A DNA stretch of 64,000 nucleotides, from assembly GCF_024346955.1 (NCBI RefSeq), contig NZ_AP024883.1:3162001-3226000 (forward strand), in the 5' to 3' direction. Shown piece after piece: positions 16,895 through 26,118 of the stretch (positions are counted from its first letter, which is position 1; the number at the start of each line of letters is the position of its first letter). The notes under the pieces are model-generated. The model did no database searches, was not told the DNA's origin, and saw only the letters and a list, made by a program, of their open reading frames with translations. The DNA is from Vibrio mangrovi. Its GTDB lineage: Bacteria > Pseudomonadota > Gammaproteobacteria > Enterobacterales > Vibrionaceae. The translations under genes were made by a program, and so were the position numbers.

Positions 16895-17602
16895 TCAAAG
16901 ATTTCCGGCCCGGATAAAGGCATTGAGTGACTCATCCGGATGTCGCACCGTCAGTTCATCAATTTCACCAGTCACCTGCACATGATTGTCATTGATATAG
17001 GCAAAATGACTGGCCATGTTTCTGGCATCATTCAAATGGTGCGTGATCATCAATACCGAAATATTGCGCTCGTTGGCCAACCGTTTGACCAAAGCCAGCA
17101 TGTCCGCCCGTAAAATCGGGTCAAGGGCAGAAAAAGGTTCATCCAGCAGCCAGTGAGAGCGTTCCTGTACAAAACAGCGCGCCAGTGCAACCCGCTGCCG
17201 CTGACCTCCGGACAACTGCTCCGGACTCCGGTCCAACAGTGTTTCGATGCCAACCTGACCGGCAGCCTGTGCCACTTTATCCCAGTCAGCGCGGGTGAGT
17301 TTCAGACCGGGATTCAAACCCAGCCCAATATTGTCCCGAACGCTCAGATGAGAAAACAGATTATGTTCCTGAAACAGCATGGAGAATGGACGCTGATACG
17401 GCGGCAGCGCCAGAACGGAATGGTCACCGACCCGGATATCTCCGGATGTCGGCGCAATAAAACCGGCCACCAGACTCAACAATGTCGATTTCCCTGCGCC
17501 ACTCGGTCCCATCAGCGCCCAGATACTTCCCTGAGGGACGGAAAGAGAGAAATCGAACCACTCCTGCTGATATTCATAACGGACCTGATCAAGTGTCAGC
17601 AT
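16895..17602 (-). CDS. thiQ: Thiamine ABC transporter ATPase ThiQ
   Basis: ATPase of the ThiBPQ importer for thiamine and its phosphates. Walker A GPSGAGKST, Q-loop SMLFQEHNLFSHL, signature LSGGQRQRVALAR, Walker B WLLDEPFSALDP and switch MITHH are all present. The ATG at 17602 is chosen because GGGAG stands eight bases upstream and it gives the usual family N-terminus (MLTLDQVRYEY). It overlaps the end of thiP by 14 bases. The length of 235 is normal. Confidence 0.94.
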   Translation of the reverse strand: MLTLDQVRYEYQQEWFDFSLSVPQGSIWALMGPSGAGKSTLLSLVAGFIAPTSGDIRVGDHSVLALPPYQRPFSMLFQEHNLFSHLSVRDNIGLGLNPGLKLTRADWDKVAQAAGQVGIETLLDRSPEQLSGGQRQRVALARCFVQERSHWLLDEPFSALDPILRADMLALVKRLANERNISVLMITHHLNDARNMASHFAYINDNHVQVTGEIDELTVRHPDESLNAFIRAGNL

Positions 17603-19202
17603 TGATATTTCTCCCGCTTCGGAACAGACGATCGGCAATAAAGAAGCATCCGAGACTGATCACTAATAAACAACCAGCCACAACAGCCGCAGATTCCATC
17701 TGATAACTTCCCAGTAACTGATAAAGATAAAGTGGCAGTGTTCTGAAATCCTGACTGCCAAACAGCGCAATGGCGCTCAAATCGCCCATTGCAACCAGAA
17801 AACTGATCACCCAGGCGTGAATAATCGGCTTTCTTACGGCCCGCCACTCAACCAGCCAGAAACGACGCCAGCCCTGCATTCCCAGACTGGCGCACAGATA
17901 CTGATACTGCTGGGCCAGCATCCACAACGGCTGCTGCAATGTTTTGATGACATAAGGCAAAGCCATCATGGCATTCACCACCACCACAACCCAGTAGGCA
18001 AACTCAAAAGCATCGGTAAAAGAACGTAACAAAAGAAATAAACCGGTGCTCATCACCAGTCCCGGAGTCACCAAAATCATCATTCCTACGGTTTCCAGAA
18101 CATCAGCCCGACGCCGTCTGGCAAGCAGACGCCAGCCCCGGCTGGTCAGCAAAACCCCGATTCCGGCAACCAGTGCCAGCGTACCGGCAACACTGGCAAC
18201 CGTCAGGGAACTCGCCAGTGCCTGCCAGAAACCAGAACTACTGAACACATGCCATAAGTGCTGATTTATACCGGAGATGATCACCATCAGCAAAGGCGGC
18301 AGCACCAGCAGTCCGCAGAAGAGTATCCAACCGCAATCCCAGCAGCGGGCCAGACGGCTGTCCCGGAATAACGGCTGATGATGAGATTCGCCCTGACTTT
18401 TCACGTCAGTCGTCTTCGTGATGCTCTGGACCAGAAAAGCCAGCAGACCGCAGAGGAGCATTTGCCACAGCGCCAGCATGGCGCCGGAGCGCAGATCAAA
18501 ATCAAACTTAATCGCCTGATAGATTGCCAGCTCAATAGTCGTGGACTGCGGCCCGCCGCCCAGAGCCATGACGGTTGCAAAACTGGTAAAACACAGCATA
18601 AACACCAGTCCGGCCACATGCGGCAGCTGTTGGCGAATCCGCGGCCAGTCAACATAACGGAACTGCTGCCACGGTGTCATCCCCAGATGACAGGCGAGTA
18701 ACGTCTGTTCTTCGGGAATCATTTCCAGTGTATGCAAAAATAAACGACTGGCGTAAGGCAGATTAAAAAAGACATGGGCCAGTAATATACCGTTCAGCCC
18801 GTAGACCGAAAAACTGAAATCCAGATGCAGTGTATGAAGTATCCGGGCCAGAATACCGCTGTGACCGTAAATGGCCAGCAAACCAAAAACCCCGACCAGA
18901 ACCGGCATCACCAGCGTGGTCGAAAACAGCTTGATCAGAAACTGGCGTCCGGGAAAAGAACGCCGACGCAGAGCCAGAGCGACCGGAATCGCCGGAAGCA
19001 CACTCAGCAGCACCGATAAAGAAGCCTGATAGAAACTGAACCGGGTCACATGAAGATAATAAGGATCAGCCAGTATGAGCGTCAGATCCAAACCGGATGC
19101 ATGGGCAAGCAATGCCCCGAACGCACTCAGGATAAACACAGCGACACCCGCGGCAATCCAGAGCCCGAACCGGGGAACCCGGTGTAATTCAGTCTCCGTC
19201 AC
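17589..19202 (-). CDS. thiP: Thiamine ABC transporter permease ThiP
   Basis: Integral membrane subunit with two fused permease halves, each of about six helices with its own EAA-type loop, typical of ThiP. The first membrane segment begins near residue 15. I place the start at a GTG at 19202, which overlaps the thiB stop as GTGA and gives 537 residues, matching E. coli ThiP (536). An ATG nine codons earlier (19229) is the alternative and lacks a clear ribosome binding site. Part of the thiB-thiP-thiQ operon under TPP control. Confidence 0.92.
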   Translation of the reverse strand: MTETELHRVPRFGLWIAAGVAVFILSAFGALLAHASGLDLTLILADPYYLHVTRFSFYQASLSVLLSVLPAIPVALALRRRSFPGRQFLIKLFSTTLVMPVLVGVFGLLAIYGHSGILARILHTLHLDFSFSVYGLNGILLAHVFFNLPYASRLFLHTLEMIPEEQTLLACHLGMTPWQQFRYVDWPRIRQQLPHVAGLVFMLCFTSFATVMALGGGPQSTTIELAIYQAIKFDFDLRSGAMLALWQMLLCGLLAFLVQSITKTTDVKSQGESHHQPLFRDSRLARCWDCGWILFCGLLVLPPLLMVIISGINQHLWHVFSSSGFWQALASSLTVASVAGTLALVAGIGVLLTSRGWRLLARRRRADVLETVGMMILVTPGLVMSTGLFLLLRSFTDAFEFAYWVVVVVNAMMALPYVIKTLQQPLWMLAQQYQYLCASLGMQGWRRFWLVEWRAVRKPIIHAWVISFLVAMGDLSAIALFGSQDFRTLPLYLYQLLGSYQMESAAVVAGCLLVISLGCFFIADRLFRSGRNINADT

Positions 19203-20215
19203 TGTGCCTGAGTGAGCGCTGTTTGCCATTCACGAATCCAGCGTTTGCGGTTTTCTGAAACCTGCTGCGGGGAAAACTGCAATGCTTTATCCGGCACGGA
19301 AAGATTGCGGAAACCTTCCGGCAGAGCAACCGAGGTGACCGGATACATCCAGTTACCAGTTGGGATCACCGACTGAAAATCATCACTGAGCATAAACTGC
19401 ATAAACTGATCCGCCAGCTCGCTATGCTGGCTGCCGGCCAGCTTCGCAGCGACTTCAATCTGCATGTAATGGCCTTCAGAAAATTCGGCCGTTGCGTAAC
19501 GGTCATCCTGCTCGGCAATCTGATGGTAAGCCGGAGAAGTCGTATAGGAGAGCACCATATCCGACTCCCCTTTGAGAAACATCGAATACGCTTCCGACCA
19601 GCCTTTGGTGACTGTGACGGTTTTCTTCGCCAGTTTTCCCCAGGCCTGAGCCGCCTGATCGCCATAAACGGATTTCATCCACAACAACAGTCCCTGCCCC
19701 GGCGTTGAAGTGCGGGGATCCTGATAAATCACTCTCAGATCAGGAAACTGTTCAACCAGAGCTTTCAGGCTATGCGGCGGATGAGCGAGCAGATCTTTGC
19801 GGTAAACAAAAGCAAAATAACCGTAATCATAAGGCACAAAAACATCATCCTGCCATGCGCGGGGCAGTTTCAGCGTAGCGGTATCGACATGGTGTTTCGC
19901 CAGCAATCCCGTCTGTTTCGCTTCTTCCATCAGGCTGTCATCCAGCCCCAGAATCATATCCGCTTTGCTATGACCACCTTCCAGACGCAGGCGGTTCAGA
20001 ATCGATACGCCATCATCCAGTGTCACATAGTTCAGATCACAGTGACAGCGGGATTCAAATGCTTTCTCAATCGCAGGTCCCGGTCCCCATTCTGAAGCAA
20101 AGGAGTCATAGGTATAAACAGTCAGTACCGGCGTTTCTGCCTGTGCATATCCGGCAGTCAGACTAAGTGATGTGATGCCTGCATAAATCGAGGCTCTGAG
20201 GTAGTTGGTTTTCAC
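19199..20215 (-). CDS. thiB: Thiamine-binding periplasmic protein ThiB
   Basis: Periplasmic substrate-binding protein delivering thiamine, TMP and TPP to ThiPQ. The GTG at 20215 follows AAGGAG and starts a signal peptide ending near YAQA (about residue 26). The mature protein begins ETPVLTVYTYDSFASEWGPG, a family hallmark. Later segments YDYGYFAFVYRKD and DPRTSTPGQGLLLWMK also match. An earlier in-frame ATG at 20281 would lie inside the riboswitch region and is rejected. About 65 bases separate the start from the TPP aptamer. Confidence 0.94.
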   Translation of the reverse strand: MKTNYLRASIYAGITSLSLTAGYAQAETPVLTVYTYDSFASEWGPGPAIEKAFESRCHCDLNYVTLDDGVSILNRLRLEGGHSKADMILGLDDSLMEEAKQTGLLAKHHVDTATLKLPRAWQDDVFVPYDYGYFAFVYRKDLLAHPPHSLKALVEQFPDLRVIYQDPRTSTPGQGLLLWMKSVYGDQAAQAWGKLAKKTVTVTKGWSEAYSMFLKGESDMVLSYTTSPAYHQIAEQDDRYATAEFSEGHYMQIEVAAKLAGSQHSELADQFMQFMLSDDFQSVIPTGNWMYPVTSVALPEGFRNLSVPDKALQFSPQQVSENRKRWIREWQTALTQAQ

Positions 20216-20280
20216 GGCTCGCTCTCCTTGATACGAGCGGCACAGGGTTGAGGCGGGCTTAAAACAGCAGACCAAACTCA

Positions 20281-20396
20281 ATTCCTACGCCAGCATTATC
20301 TGGTTCAGGTATCTGCGGGTTCCGGGCTGTAGCCCGATCTCAGCACCGCTGACAGATAACCGGTTCGGATATCGACGCGGGAAGCTCCCCGATGAG
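20281..20396 (-). promoter_or_regulatory. TPP riboswitch (thi box) upstream of thiBPQ
   Basis: Read on the minus strand, the region opens with TCATCGGGGAGC. It contains GTGCTGAGATC (the pyrimidine-binding J3-2 segment), then ACCTGAACCAGATAATGC and GGCGTAGG (the pyrophosphate-binding helices). These are the conserved blocks of the THI element in the right order. In gammaproteobacteria it usually represses by sequestering the ribosome binding site or terminating transcription when thiamine pyrophosphate is bound. It directly precedes thiB. Confidence 0.95.
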
Positions 20397-20438
20397 TGTG
20401 GAGAATTCTACTGTGAATCGAATCAATTCGCTACCGTT

Positions 20439-21062
20439 TCAGGCCTGATATCCCCAGCGCGGCACCACGGTCTGTTCAATACCGAGATGATCAAGAATCC
20501 GCGCTACCATGAAATCAATGAGATCTTCGATCGACTGAGGCTGATGGTAGAATCCGGGCGCTGCCGGCATGATAGTGACACCGGCCTGAGATAACTTGAG
20601 CATGTTCTCTAAATGCACCGTTGAAAACGGGCTTTCCCGCACCACCAGCAGCAATTGTCCTCTCTCTTTGATCACCACATCGGCGGCCCGTTCGATCAAA
20701 TTATCCGACATACCGTAGGCAATCGAAGCAACGCTGCCGGCAGAACATGGACAGACAACCATCTGTTTGGGCGCTGAAGAGCCGGAAGCGACCGGAGAAA
20801 ACCAGTCTTCTTTACCACAGACAATCAGTTGTTCATCCCGGCACTGAAAATGTTCCACCAATGTCCGGTGTGCTTTTTCCGGCGCAGCAGAAAGCTGAAG
20901 GCCATGTTCCGTAGCCAGCACGACTCTGGCTGCGGATGAGATCAACAGATAAACCTGATAGTCTGCCGCCAGCAAACAGTGCAACAGACGCAACCCGTAA
21001 GGTGCACCTGAAGCGCCGGTCCAGGCCAGCGTAATCGCCTTTTCACGAACGACACTATTCAT
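20439..21062 (-). CDS. ubiX: Flavin prenyltransferase UbiX
   Basis: Makes prenylated FMN, the cofactor of the UbiD decarboxylase in ubiquinone synthesis. Family segments are LAWTGASGAPYGLRLL (FMN binding), the VVCPCSAGSVASIAYG segment with Ser residues near FMN, and LLVVRESPFSTVHLENML followed by AAPGFYHQP. The ATG at 21062 is supported by GGAGGTGT just upstream and overlaps the mpl end by eight bases; longer frames lack a ribosome binding site. Length 207 is close to the family norm. Confidence 0.94.
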   Translation of the reverse strand: MNSVVREKAITLAWTGASGAPYGLRLLHCLLAADYQVYLLISSAARVVLATEHGLQLSAAPEKAHRTLVEHFQCRDEQLIVCGKEDWFSPVASGSSAPKQMVVCPCSAGSVASIAYGMSDNLIERAADVVIKERGQLLLVVRESPFSTVHLENMLKLSQAGVTIMPAAPGFYHQPQSIEDLIDFMVARILDHLGIEQTVVPRWGYQA

Positions 21063-22416
21063 ATGACACCTCCAGCTGTTGCAGCAGTTTGTCATGAATC
21101 CCGCCAAAACCGCCATTACTCATCACCAGAATAGAATCTCCCGGTCTGGCTTGCCGGGCCACCAGATCAGCTAATGTATCAATATCGTCCGCCGTATAGC
21201 CGGGTTGCCGGCACTGTCTGGCAACATCGTCAACCGACCAGCTCAGTTCCTGCGGCTGGTAAAGGAAAACAGCATCGGCCTGAGCCAGCGCATCGGCCAG
21301 TTCCTGCTTATGAACACCCATTTTCATGGTTGCCGAACGAGGCTCCAACACGGCCAGAATCCGCTGCTCCCCGACTTTATCTCGCAGCCCGGCTAACGTC
21401 TGTCGAATCGCCGTCGGATGGTGGGCAAAATCGTCATAAACCGTCACGCCGTTAATTTCCCCTTTGCGCTCCAGACGACGTTTGGTATTCACAAAATGTC
21501 CCAGCGCCTCACATGCCAGTTCAGGAGTCACACCAACATGCCGGGCAGCACCAATCGCCATCATCGCGTTATGCACATTATGATCACCGATCAAATCCCA
21601 TGAGACTGTGCCGACAATGTCGCCATTGAGTAATATTTGGAATGAAGATCCATCTTTTTCTAATTTCGTTGCATCCCAGTTTGCATTCTTCCCGCAAAAC
21701 TCTTTTTCACTCCAACATCCCCGCTCTAAAACATCATTTAAAGCAGGGTCATTTTGCGGCAACAGGATGCGGCCAATCCCCGGAACGGTTCGGACCAAAT
21801 GATGAAATTGTTTCTTGATCGCTTCAAGATCGTCGAAGATGTCTGCATGATCGAACTCTAGATTATTCAGGATCAATGTGTTCGGATGGTAGTGAACAAA
21901 CTTAGATCGCTTGTCGAAAAAAGCACTGTCATATTCATCGGCTTCGACGACAAAAAAGTCACTTTCTCCCAGCCGGGCGGATATTCCGAAGTTACCTAAC
22001 ACGCCACCGACCAGAAAACCGGGCTTATATCCGCAGTATTCAAGTATCCAGCTCAGCATACTCGATGTGGTCGTTTTTCCATGCGTACCGGAGACCGCCA
22101 GCACCCAGCGATCCCGCAGCAGAAACTCACTCAGCCACTGCGGACCGGAGGTATATGGCAAGCGATGGTTAAGCACATATTCAACACAAGGGTTGCCGCG
22201 GCTCAATGCGTTACCGATGACAACCAAATCCGGACGCGGCTCCAGTTGTTCAACTTCGAAACCCTCTATAATTTCAATGCCTTGAGACTCAAGCAAAGTG
22301 CTCATTGGTGGATAAACATTGGCATCGGAACCGGTCACCCGATGTCCCATCTGACGGGCCAGCGTTGCAACTCCGCCCATAAATGTGCCACAAATTCCGA
22401 GTATATGTATGTGCAT
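21055..22416 (-). CDS. mpl: UDP-MurNAc:tripeptide ligase Mpl
   Basis: Murein peptide ligase that joins recycled L-Ala-D-Glu-meso-DAP to UDP-MurNAc, saving peptidoglycan turnover products. A Mur-ligase N-domain opens with IHILGICGTFMGGVA; the ATP-binding loop is SGTHGKTTTSSML (about 107-119). Downstream landmarks are EADEYDSAFFDKRSKF and YDDFAHHPTAI. Length 453 matches E. coli Mpl (457). It is divergent from fbp as in E. coli. Confidence 0.95.
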   Translation of the reverse strand: MHIHILGICGTFMGGVATLARQMGHRVTGSDANVYPPMSTLLESQGIEIIEGFEVEQLEPRPDLVVIGNALSRGNPCVEYVLNHRLPYTSGPQWLSEFLLRDRWVLAVSGTHGKTTTSSMLSWILEYCGYKPGFLVGGVLGNFGISARLGESDFFVVEADEYDSAFFDKRSKFVHYHPNTLILNNLEFDHADIFDDLEAIKKQFHHLVRTVPGIGRILLPQNDPALNDVLERGCWSEKEFCGKNANWDATKLEKDGSSFQILLNGDIVGTVSWDLIGDHNVHNAMMAIGAARHVGVTPELACEALGHFVNTKRRLERKGEINGVTVYDDFAHHPTAIRQTLAGLRDKVGEQRILAVLEPRSATMKMGVHKQELADALAQADAVFLYQPQELSWSVDDVARQCRQPGYTADDIDTLADLVARQARPGDSILVMSNGGFGGIHDKLLQQLEVSYE

Positions 22417-22702
22417 GAATCTCTCAGTCCTCTGCTTTGCTTTTCGCTCATCTTACCGCTCTTCATTATCATGATTCACACCATAAAAGCGAGCCGGAAT
22501 TCAACAATCCGAGGGAGAATTTCACAACCCAAACGTAATATTTGCTGTTACATTCCTCTCGTATAAAAAATGAGATCTAGGTCAGTTAGTTTATTACCTT
22601 AAATAAGATCCAGATCATAGAATCTTATCTAGTCATCAATATGAATTCGCTGTCTTCGGATATTGATGCAAATGACCCCATGATTGCTTTCAAGGAAATA
22701 AC

Positions 22703-23716
22703 ATGTCTGAGATGAGAACCTTAGGAGAATTTATTGTTGAAAAACAAACAGATTTTCCTCACGCGAGCGGAGAACTCTCTTCCCTTCTTGCTTCTATACG
22801 TTTGGCAGCAAAAATTGTAAACCGAGAAATAAACAAAGCCGGTCTGGCTGATATCACCGGTGCCGTAGGTACAGAGAATATTCAGGGCGAAGACCAGCAA
22901 AAACTCGATGTTTACGCCAATGAAAAGTTTAAAGCAGCTCTCGAAGCCCGGGATCAGGTCTGTGGTGTTGCCAGCGAAGAAGAAGACGAAGCAGTTATAT
23001 TCAATAAAGAACTGAATAAAAATGCTAAATATGTCGTGCTGATGGACCCACTCGACGGTTCAAGCAACATTGATGTTAACGTCTCGGTTGGTACGATTTT
23101 CTCGATCTATCACCGTGTTTCTCCGATTGGTACAACGCCAACCGCAGAAGATTTTCTGCAACCGGGGAACAAACAGGTCGCAGCCGGATATGTGATTTAC
23201 GGTTCCTCAACCATGCTGGTGTACACCACCGGAAACGGGGTCAATGGATTTACTTATGACCCGTCTCTGGGCACATTCTGCCTGTCTCACGAAAACATGA
23301 TGATTCCTGATGATGGCCGGATCTATTCGATTAACGAAGGCAACTATATCCGTTTTCCGACCGGGGTGAAAAAGTACATTAAATACTGTCAGGAAAACGT
23401 GCCGGAAGATGATCGCCCTTATACTTCTCGCTATATCGGCTCTCTGGTTGCGGATTTCCACCGCAATCTGCTCAAAGGCGGTATTTATCTTTATCCAAGC
23501 ACATTCAGTCACCCGCAGGGGAAACTGCGTCTGCTCTATGAATGCAATCCGATGGCTTTCCTGATGGAACAGGCCGGCGGCATTGCCACTGACGGTATGA
23601 ACCGGGTTCTTGATATCGATCCGCAAGAGCTGCACCAACGCGTCCCATTCTTTGTCGGTTCAAAAAATATGGTGGCAAAACTCCAGGAATTTCTGGAAGC
23701 AAATCAAGACAGTTAA
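22703..23716 (+). CDS. fbp: Class I fructose-1,6-bisphosphatase
   Basis: Hydrolyses fructose 1,6-bisphosphate to fructose 6-phosphate in gluconeogenesis. The metal-binding DPLDGSSNIDVNVSVGTIF (about 113-131) is the class I signature, with upstream ASEEEDE also contributing acidic ligands. The substrate loop RYIGSLVADFHRNLLKGG and LLYECNPMAFLMEQAGG follow. Length 337 is near E. coli Fbp (332). It ends at a clear terminator, and ppa follows with its own promoter region. Confidence 0.97.
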   Translation: MSEMRTLGEFIVEKQTDFPHASGELSSLLASIRLAAKIVNREINKAGLADITGAVGTENIQGEDQQKLDVYANEKFKAALEARDQVCGVASEEEDEAVIFNKELNKNAKYVVLMDPLDGSSNIDVNVSVGTIFSIYHRVSPIGTTPTAEDFLQPGNKQVAAGYVIYGSSTMLVYTTGNGVNGFTYDPSLGTFCLSHENMMIPDDGRIYSINEGNYIRFPTGVKKYIKYCQENVPEDDRPYTSRYIGSLVADFHRNLLKGGIYLYPSTFSHPQGKLRLLYECNPMAFLMEQAGGIATDGMNRVLDIDPQELHQRVPFFVGSKNMVAKLQEFLEANQDS

Positions 23717-23724
23717 GTCATTCT

Positions 23725-23747
23725 GAAAGCGCCTCCGGGCGCTTTTT
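23725..23747 (+). terminator. Intrinsic terminator of fbp
   Basis: Stem AAAGCGCC/GGGCGCTTT with a short TCC loop and trailing TTTTCTTTCT, nine bases after the fbp stop. Confidence 0.85.
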
Positions 23748-23852
23748 CTTTCTCCGGCCACACCCGTGGTGTGAACACTTTTTGCGTTCGGCGATGAAGT
23801 GAATAATAATAGGCCCTTTAAAGACATCCGATAAACAGTAAGGAATACATTC

Positions 23853-24383
23853 ATGAGTTTGAATAACGTACCAGCAGGCAAATCTCTGCCTGATGATATC
23901 TACGTCGTCATTGAAATCCCGGCAAATGCTGATCCAATCAAATATGAAGTAGACAAAGAGTCTGGTGCTGTATTTGTAGACCGTTTCATGTCTACACCGA
24001 TGTTCTACCCATGCAACTACGGTTATGTAAACGATACGCTGTCTCTGGACGGTGATCCGGTTGACGTGCTGGTCCCAACGCCATATCCGCTGGTTCCGGG
24101 TGCAGTAATCCGCTGCCGTCCTGTCGGCGTTCTGAAAATGACCGACGAGTCAGGCGAAGATGCAAAAGTTGTTGCGGTTCCTCACTCTAAACTGACTAAA
24201 GAATACGATCACATTCAGGATGTTAATGATCTGCCTGAACTGCTGAAAGCACAAATCAAACACTTCTTTGAGCGCTATAAAGAGCTTGAATCAGGTAAGT
24301 GGGTGAAAGTTGACGGTTGGGAAGATGCCGCTTCTGCCCGTGCTGAGATCCTGTCTTCTTATGAGCGTGCACAGAATAAATAA
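23853..24383 (+). CDS. ppa: Inorganic pyrophosphatase (family I)
   Basis: Soluble hexameric enzyme hydrolysing pyrophosphate, pulling biosynthetic reactions forward. The metal site is DGDPVDVLV (about residues 66-74), with EYDHIQDVNDLPE and a Lys/Asp-rich active-site environment. Length 176 equals E. coli Ppa. AAGGAAT precedes the ATG. In E. coli the gene lies near ytfP; here a 10.4 kb accessory block starts directly after its terminator. Confidence 0.97.
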   Translation: MSLNNVPAGKSLPDDIYVVIEIPANADPIKYEVDKESGAVFVDRFMSTPMFYPCNYGYVNDTLSLDGDPVDVLVPTPYPLVPGAVIRCRPVGVLKMTDESGEDAKVVAVPHSKLTKEYDHIQDVNDLPELLKAQIKHFFERYKELESGKWVKVDGWEDAASARAEILSSYERAQNK

Positions 24384-24404
24384 TTGGTCTTTGGGCTGAT
24401 ATAT

Positions 24405-24430
24405 AAGGAGAGATTTTTATCTCTCCTTTT
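24405..24430 (+). terminator. Intrinsic terminator of ppa
   Basis: AAGGAGAGA, loop TTTTTA, TCTCTCCTT followed by TTGTTT, 21 bases past the ppa stop. The accessory interval begins beyond it. Confidence 0.85.
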
Positions 24431-24469
24431 GTTTATCTGCAGGTTGTATTTCTTGGTTTTTCTTCCTTG

Positions 24470-24632
24470 TAACCATCCCAGCCTTTAGCTCCGGAATATG
24501 ACGCACAATGAGTTTTGTGGTTTCAGAGGCATGAGTGTCGTGTGCGCCAGTTCATCTTTCAAAGATGAAAGATGAACCAGAAAATCTTTTTTATCTGGCT
24601 TGGTTACTTATGGGCCAGGAACGGTTTTTATG
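24470..24632. repeat. 163 bp direct repeat, copy 1
   Basis: Nearly identical and colinear with 33322-33484, same length (163 bases) and same orientation. It includes an internal imperfect palindrome (TTCATCTTTCAAAGATGAA). A minus-strand frame open in copy 2 is stopped here by an in-frame TAA, so I treat both copies as non-coding. The copies bracket most of the accessory interval. Confidence 0.85.
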
Positions 24633-24637
24633 GGAAA

Positions 24638-25054
24638 TTAACCTCCCATCCCTGGTGGTAGAGCGTCAAATTTTGGCACATCGCTAGGGAAGATCGCCCA
24701 TGATGGCGCTGAAGATGCGTAGATTGACATTTTAGGAGTGAACTTGTTGTCTTTTAGTGAAGTTGCTGATACTGAATAAAAATTACCAGCAGTTACTTCG
24801 GCGCATAAAACGGTGCTACAAGTACCACAGAAGTGATAATTTACCTTTTTGCCTGAATCACCAACACGCATGTACGATAATGGTGTGCCCTTTGTAAATT
24901 TAAAATTATCTCTTGGCACCCAAAGTCCAAACCATTTGTCTGAACCTGTGAGCGATTGACACTCTGTACAATAGCAAAAAATAGAATTTATCGGATCGTT
25001 ATTAAAGTAAAATTCAATGTCGCCGCAACTACAATTTCCAATATGTTTTTCCAT
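24638..25054 (-). CDS. GFA/CENP-V family zinc protein
   Basis: A 138-residue protein of the GFA (glutathione-dependent formaldehyde-activating-like) fold. Zinc ligands appear as GNCSCGDIEFYF, CYCTECQSLTGS and FCGTCSTVL, the usual order of the family. Most members have no proven reaction despite the family name. AT-rich compared with the flanking housekeeping genes. The stop lies five bases from the 163 bp repeat, so the repeat abuts the gene. I see no complete attC site linked to it. Confidence 0.85.
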   Translation of the reverse strand: MEKHIGNCSCGDIEFYFNNDPINSIFCYCTECQSLTGSDKWFGLWVPRDNFKFTKGTPLSYMRVGDSGKKVNYHFCGTCSTVLCAEVTAGNFYSVSATSLKDNKFTPKMSIYASSAPSWAIFPSDVPKFDALPPGMGG

Positions 25055-25184
25055 GTTATCTCCAATCTGGTTGATGCCTGACGCCTAATTCAATGGTACA
25101 TAAACACCACCATTACAAGGAAAAAGTAACTTAAAACCAAGAGAGTCTGACGCTATATGTAGCCATTGAATGTCTGCAATGCAG

Positions 25185-25340
25185 TCTAACCCTGTTTTTA
25201 AATCGACATATCAACGTTTACTTGAAGCAGGAAAACCAAAGAAAATGGCGATAATTGCCTGCGTCAGAAAGATGGTTGTGATACTAAATTCAATGCTCAG
25301 AGATGGCGCTATGTGGAACGAAAATATGGCGAAAAATTAA
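25185..25340 (+). pseudogene. IS110-family transposase relic, C-terminal fragment
   Basis: Fifty-one codons ending in TAA at 25338. The residues SNPVFKSTYQRLLEAGKPKK and then IIACVRKMVVILNSMLRDG followed by W match the C-terminal tail of IS110-family transposases. No start codon or DEDD domain is linked to it. It abuts the truncated attC of the neighbouring lipoprotein cassette. The N-terminal relic of a similar transposase lies 0.8 kb to the right on the same strand, so the two pieces are in the wrong order to be one split gene. Confidence 0.8.
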
Positions 25341-25345
25341 CTATT

Positions 25346-25368
25346 GACGCCATACTCGTTTGTTAGGT
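25346..25368 (-). repeat. Truncated attC site of the lipoprotein cassette
   Basis: On the minus strand the gene ends in ACCTAAC (25362-25368), an R''-type box (RYYYAAC), followed by AAACGAGTATGGCGTC. The remaining half with the closing GTTAGGY box is missing and is replaced by IS110-like sequence. The matching GTTAGGT stands at the other end of the cassette (26043-26049), as expected if the cassette once carried a complete site. Confidence 0.65.
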
Positions 25369-26010
25369 TGTTTTGATGTTTTCTTTTAAGAATGATGCAA
25401 TCTCTTGTTCAACCTTATATTCAAAATCATGGTCAAAATCATGGTCAAAATTTGCAACCACAATAACGTGGAATTTTAATTCATTTGGTTTATTCTCTAC
25501 GGGAACTATTTTTATTAATATAGGAACTTGCTCAATCCCTGGGATTTTTTCTGAAAGTTTCTGCCCTAGTTTTCCCATATCTAAATCTTTTAACAATTGT
25601 TGTGAAGATTGGATTGAATAACCTTGAGGTACTTTTACGAATACCATAGGATTCAGAGTTTCATGTCTAGAAAGTAAGTTAGTAATATATTCTGCAATAA
25701 ATTTTTCAACTGTTTTGGTTTTGTCCCAGTCTTCCTTTGAAAAAACTCTAATTTCGTATTTATATTGTTTCTCTTTTTCTCCTGATGGAGAAAAAACTAA
25801 TGGCATTATGCTAAAAGTAATTTGTTTTTGAGATGCTTCAGGAAACTTTTTAAAAACTATATATTCAAGTTTTCTTATATCCATTTTCTCTATGAATTCT
25901 TGACCTGTTTTATCTGTCCAGCCTTGAGGCAATTCAACCAGTGTCATAACTCTAGAATCACCACAGGAAATTAGAAAAACAGTTAACATGATTATTATTA
26001 TTTTTTTCAC
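25363..26010 (-). CDS. Putative lipoprotein in an integron-type cassette
   Basis: A 215-residue protein of unknown family. The N-terminus is a lipoprotein signal: two Lys, a hydrophobic core, then LISCGDS, with Cys about residue 16 as the lipidation site. The body appears to contain two related halves: LVELPQGWTDKTGQEFIEKM resembles VKVPQGYSIQSSQQLLKDL about 110 residues later, so it may be an internal duplication. Its stop TAA is embedded in the attC R'' box and the 5' cassette boundary GTTAGGT stands 33-39 bases ahead of the ATG. No function can be assigned. Confidence 0.7.
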   Translation of the reverse strand: MKKIIIIMLTVFLISCGDSRVMTLVELPQGWTDKTGQEFIEKMDIRKLEYIVFKKFPEASQKQITFSIMPLVFSPSGEKEKQYKYEIRVFSKEDWDKTKTVEKFIAEYITNLLSRHETLNPMVFVKVPQGYSIQSSQQLLKDLDMGKLGQKLSEKIPGIEQVPILIKIVPVENKPNELKFHVIVVANFDHDFDHDFEYKVEQEIASFLKENIKTT

Positions 26011-26118
26011 TAGTATATCCTTTAATCAAAAGTTGGATGACAACCTAACGAATGACATGGATTCCCCCTCCCGTGGATCTGCCACACTTACGTGGTACTT
26101 ATTAGCACCGGAGGTACC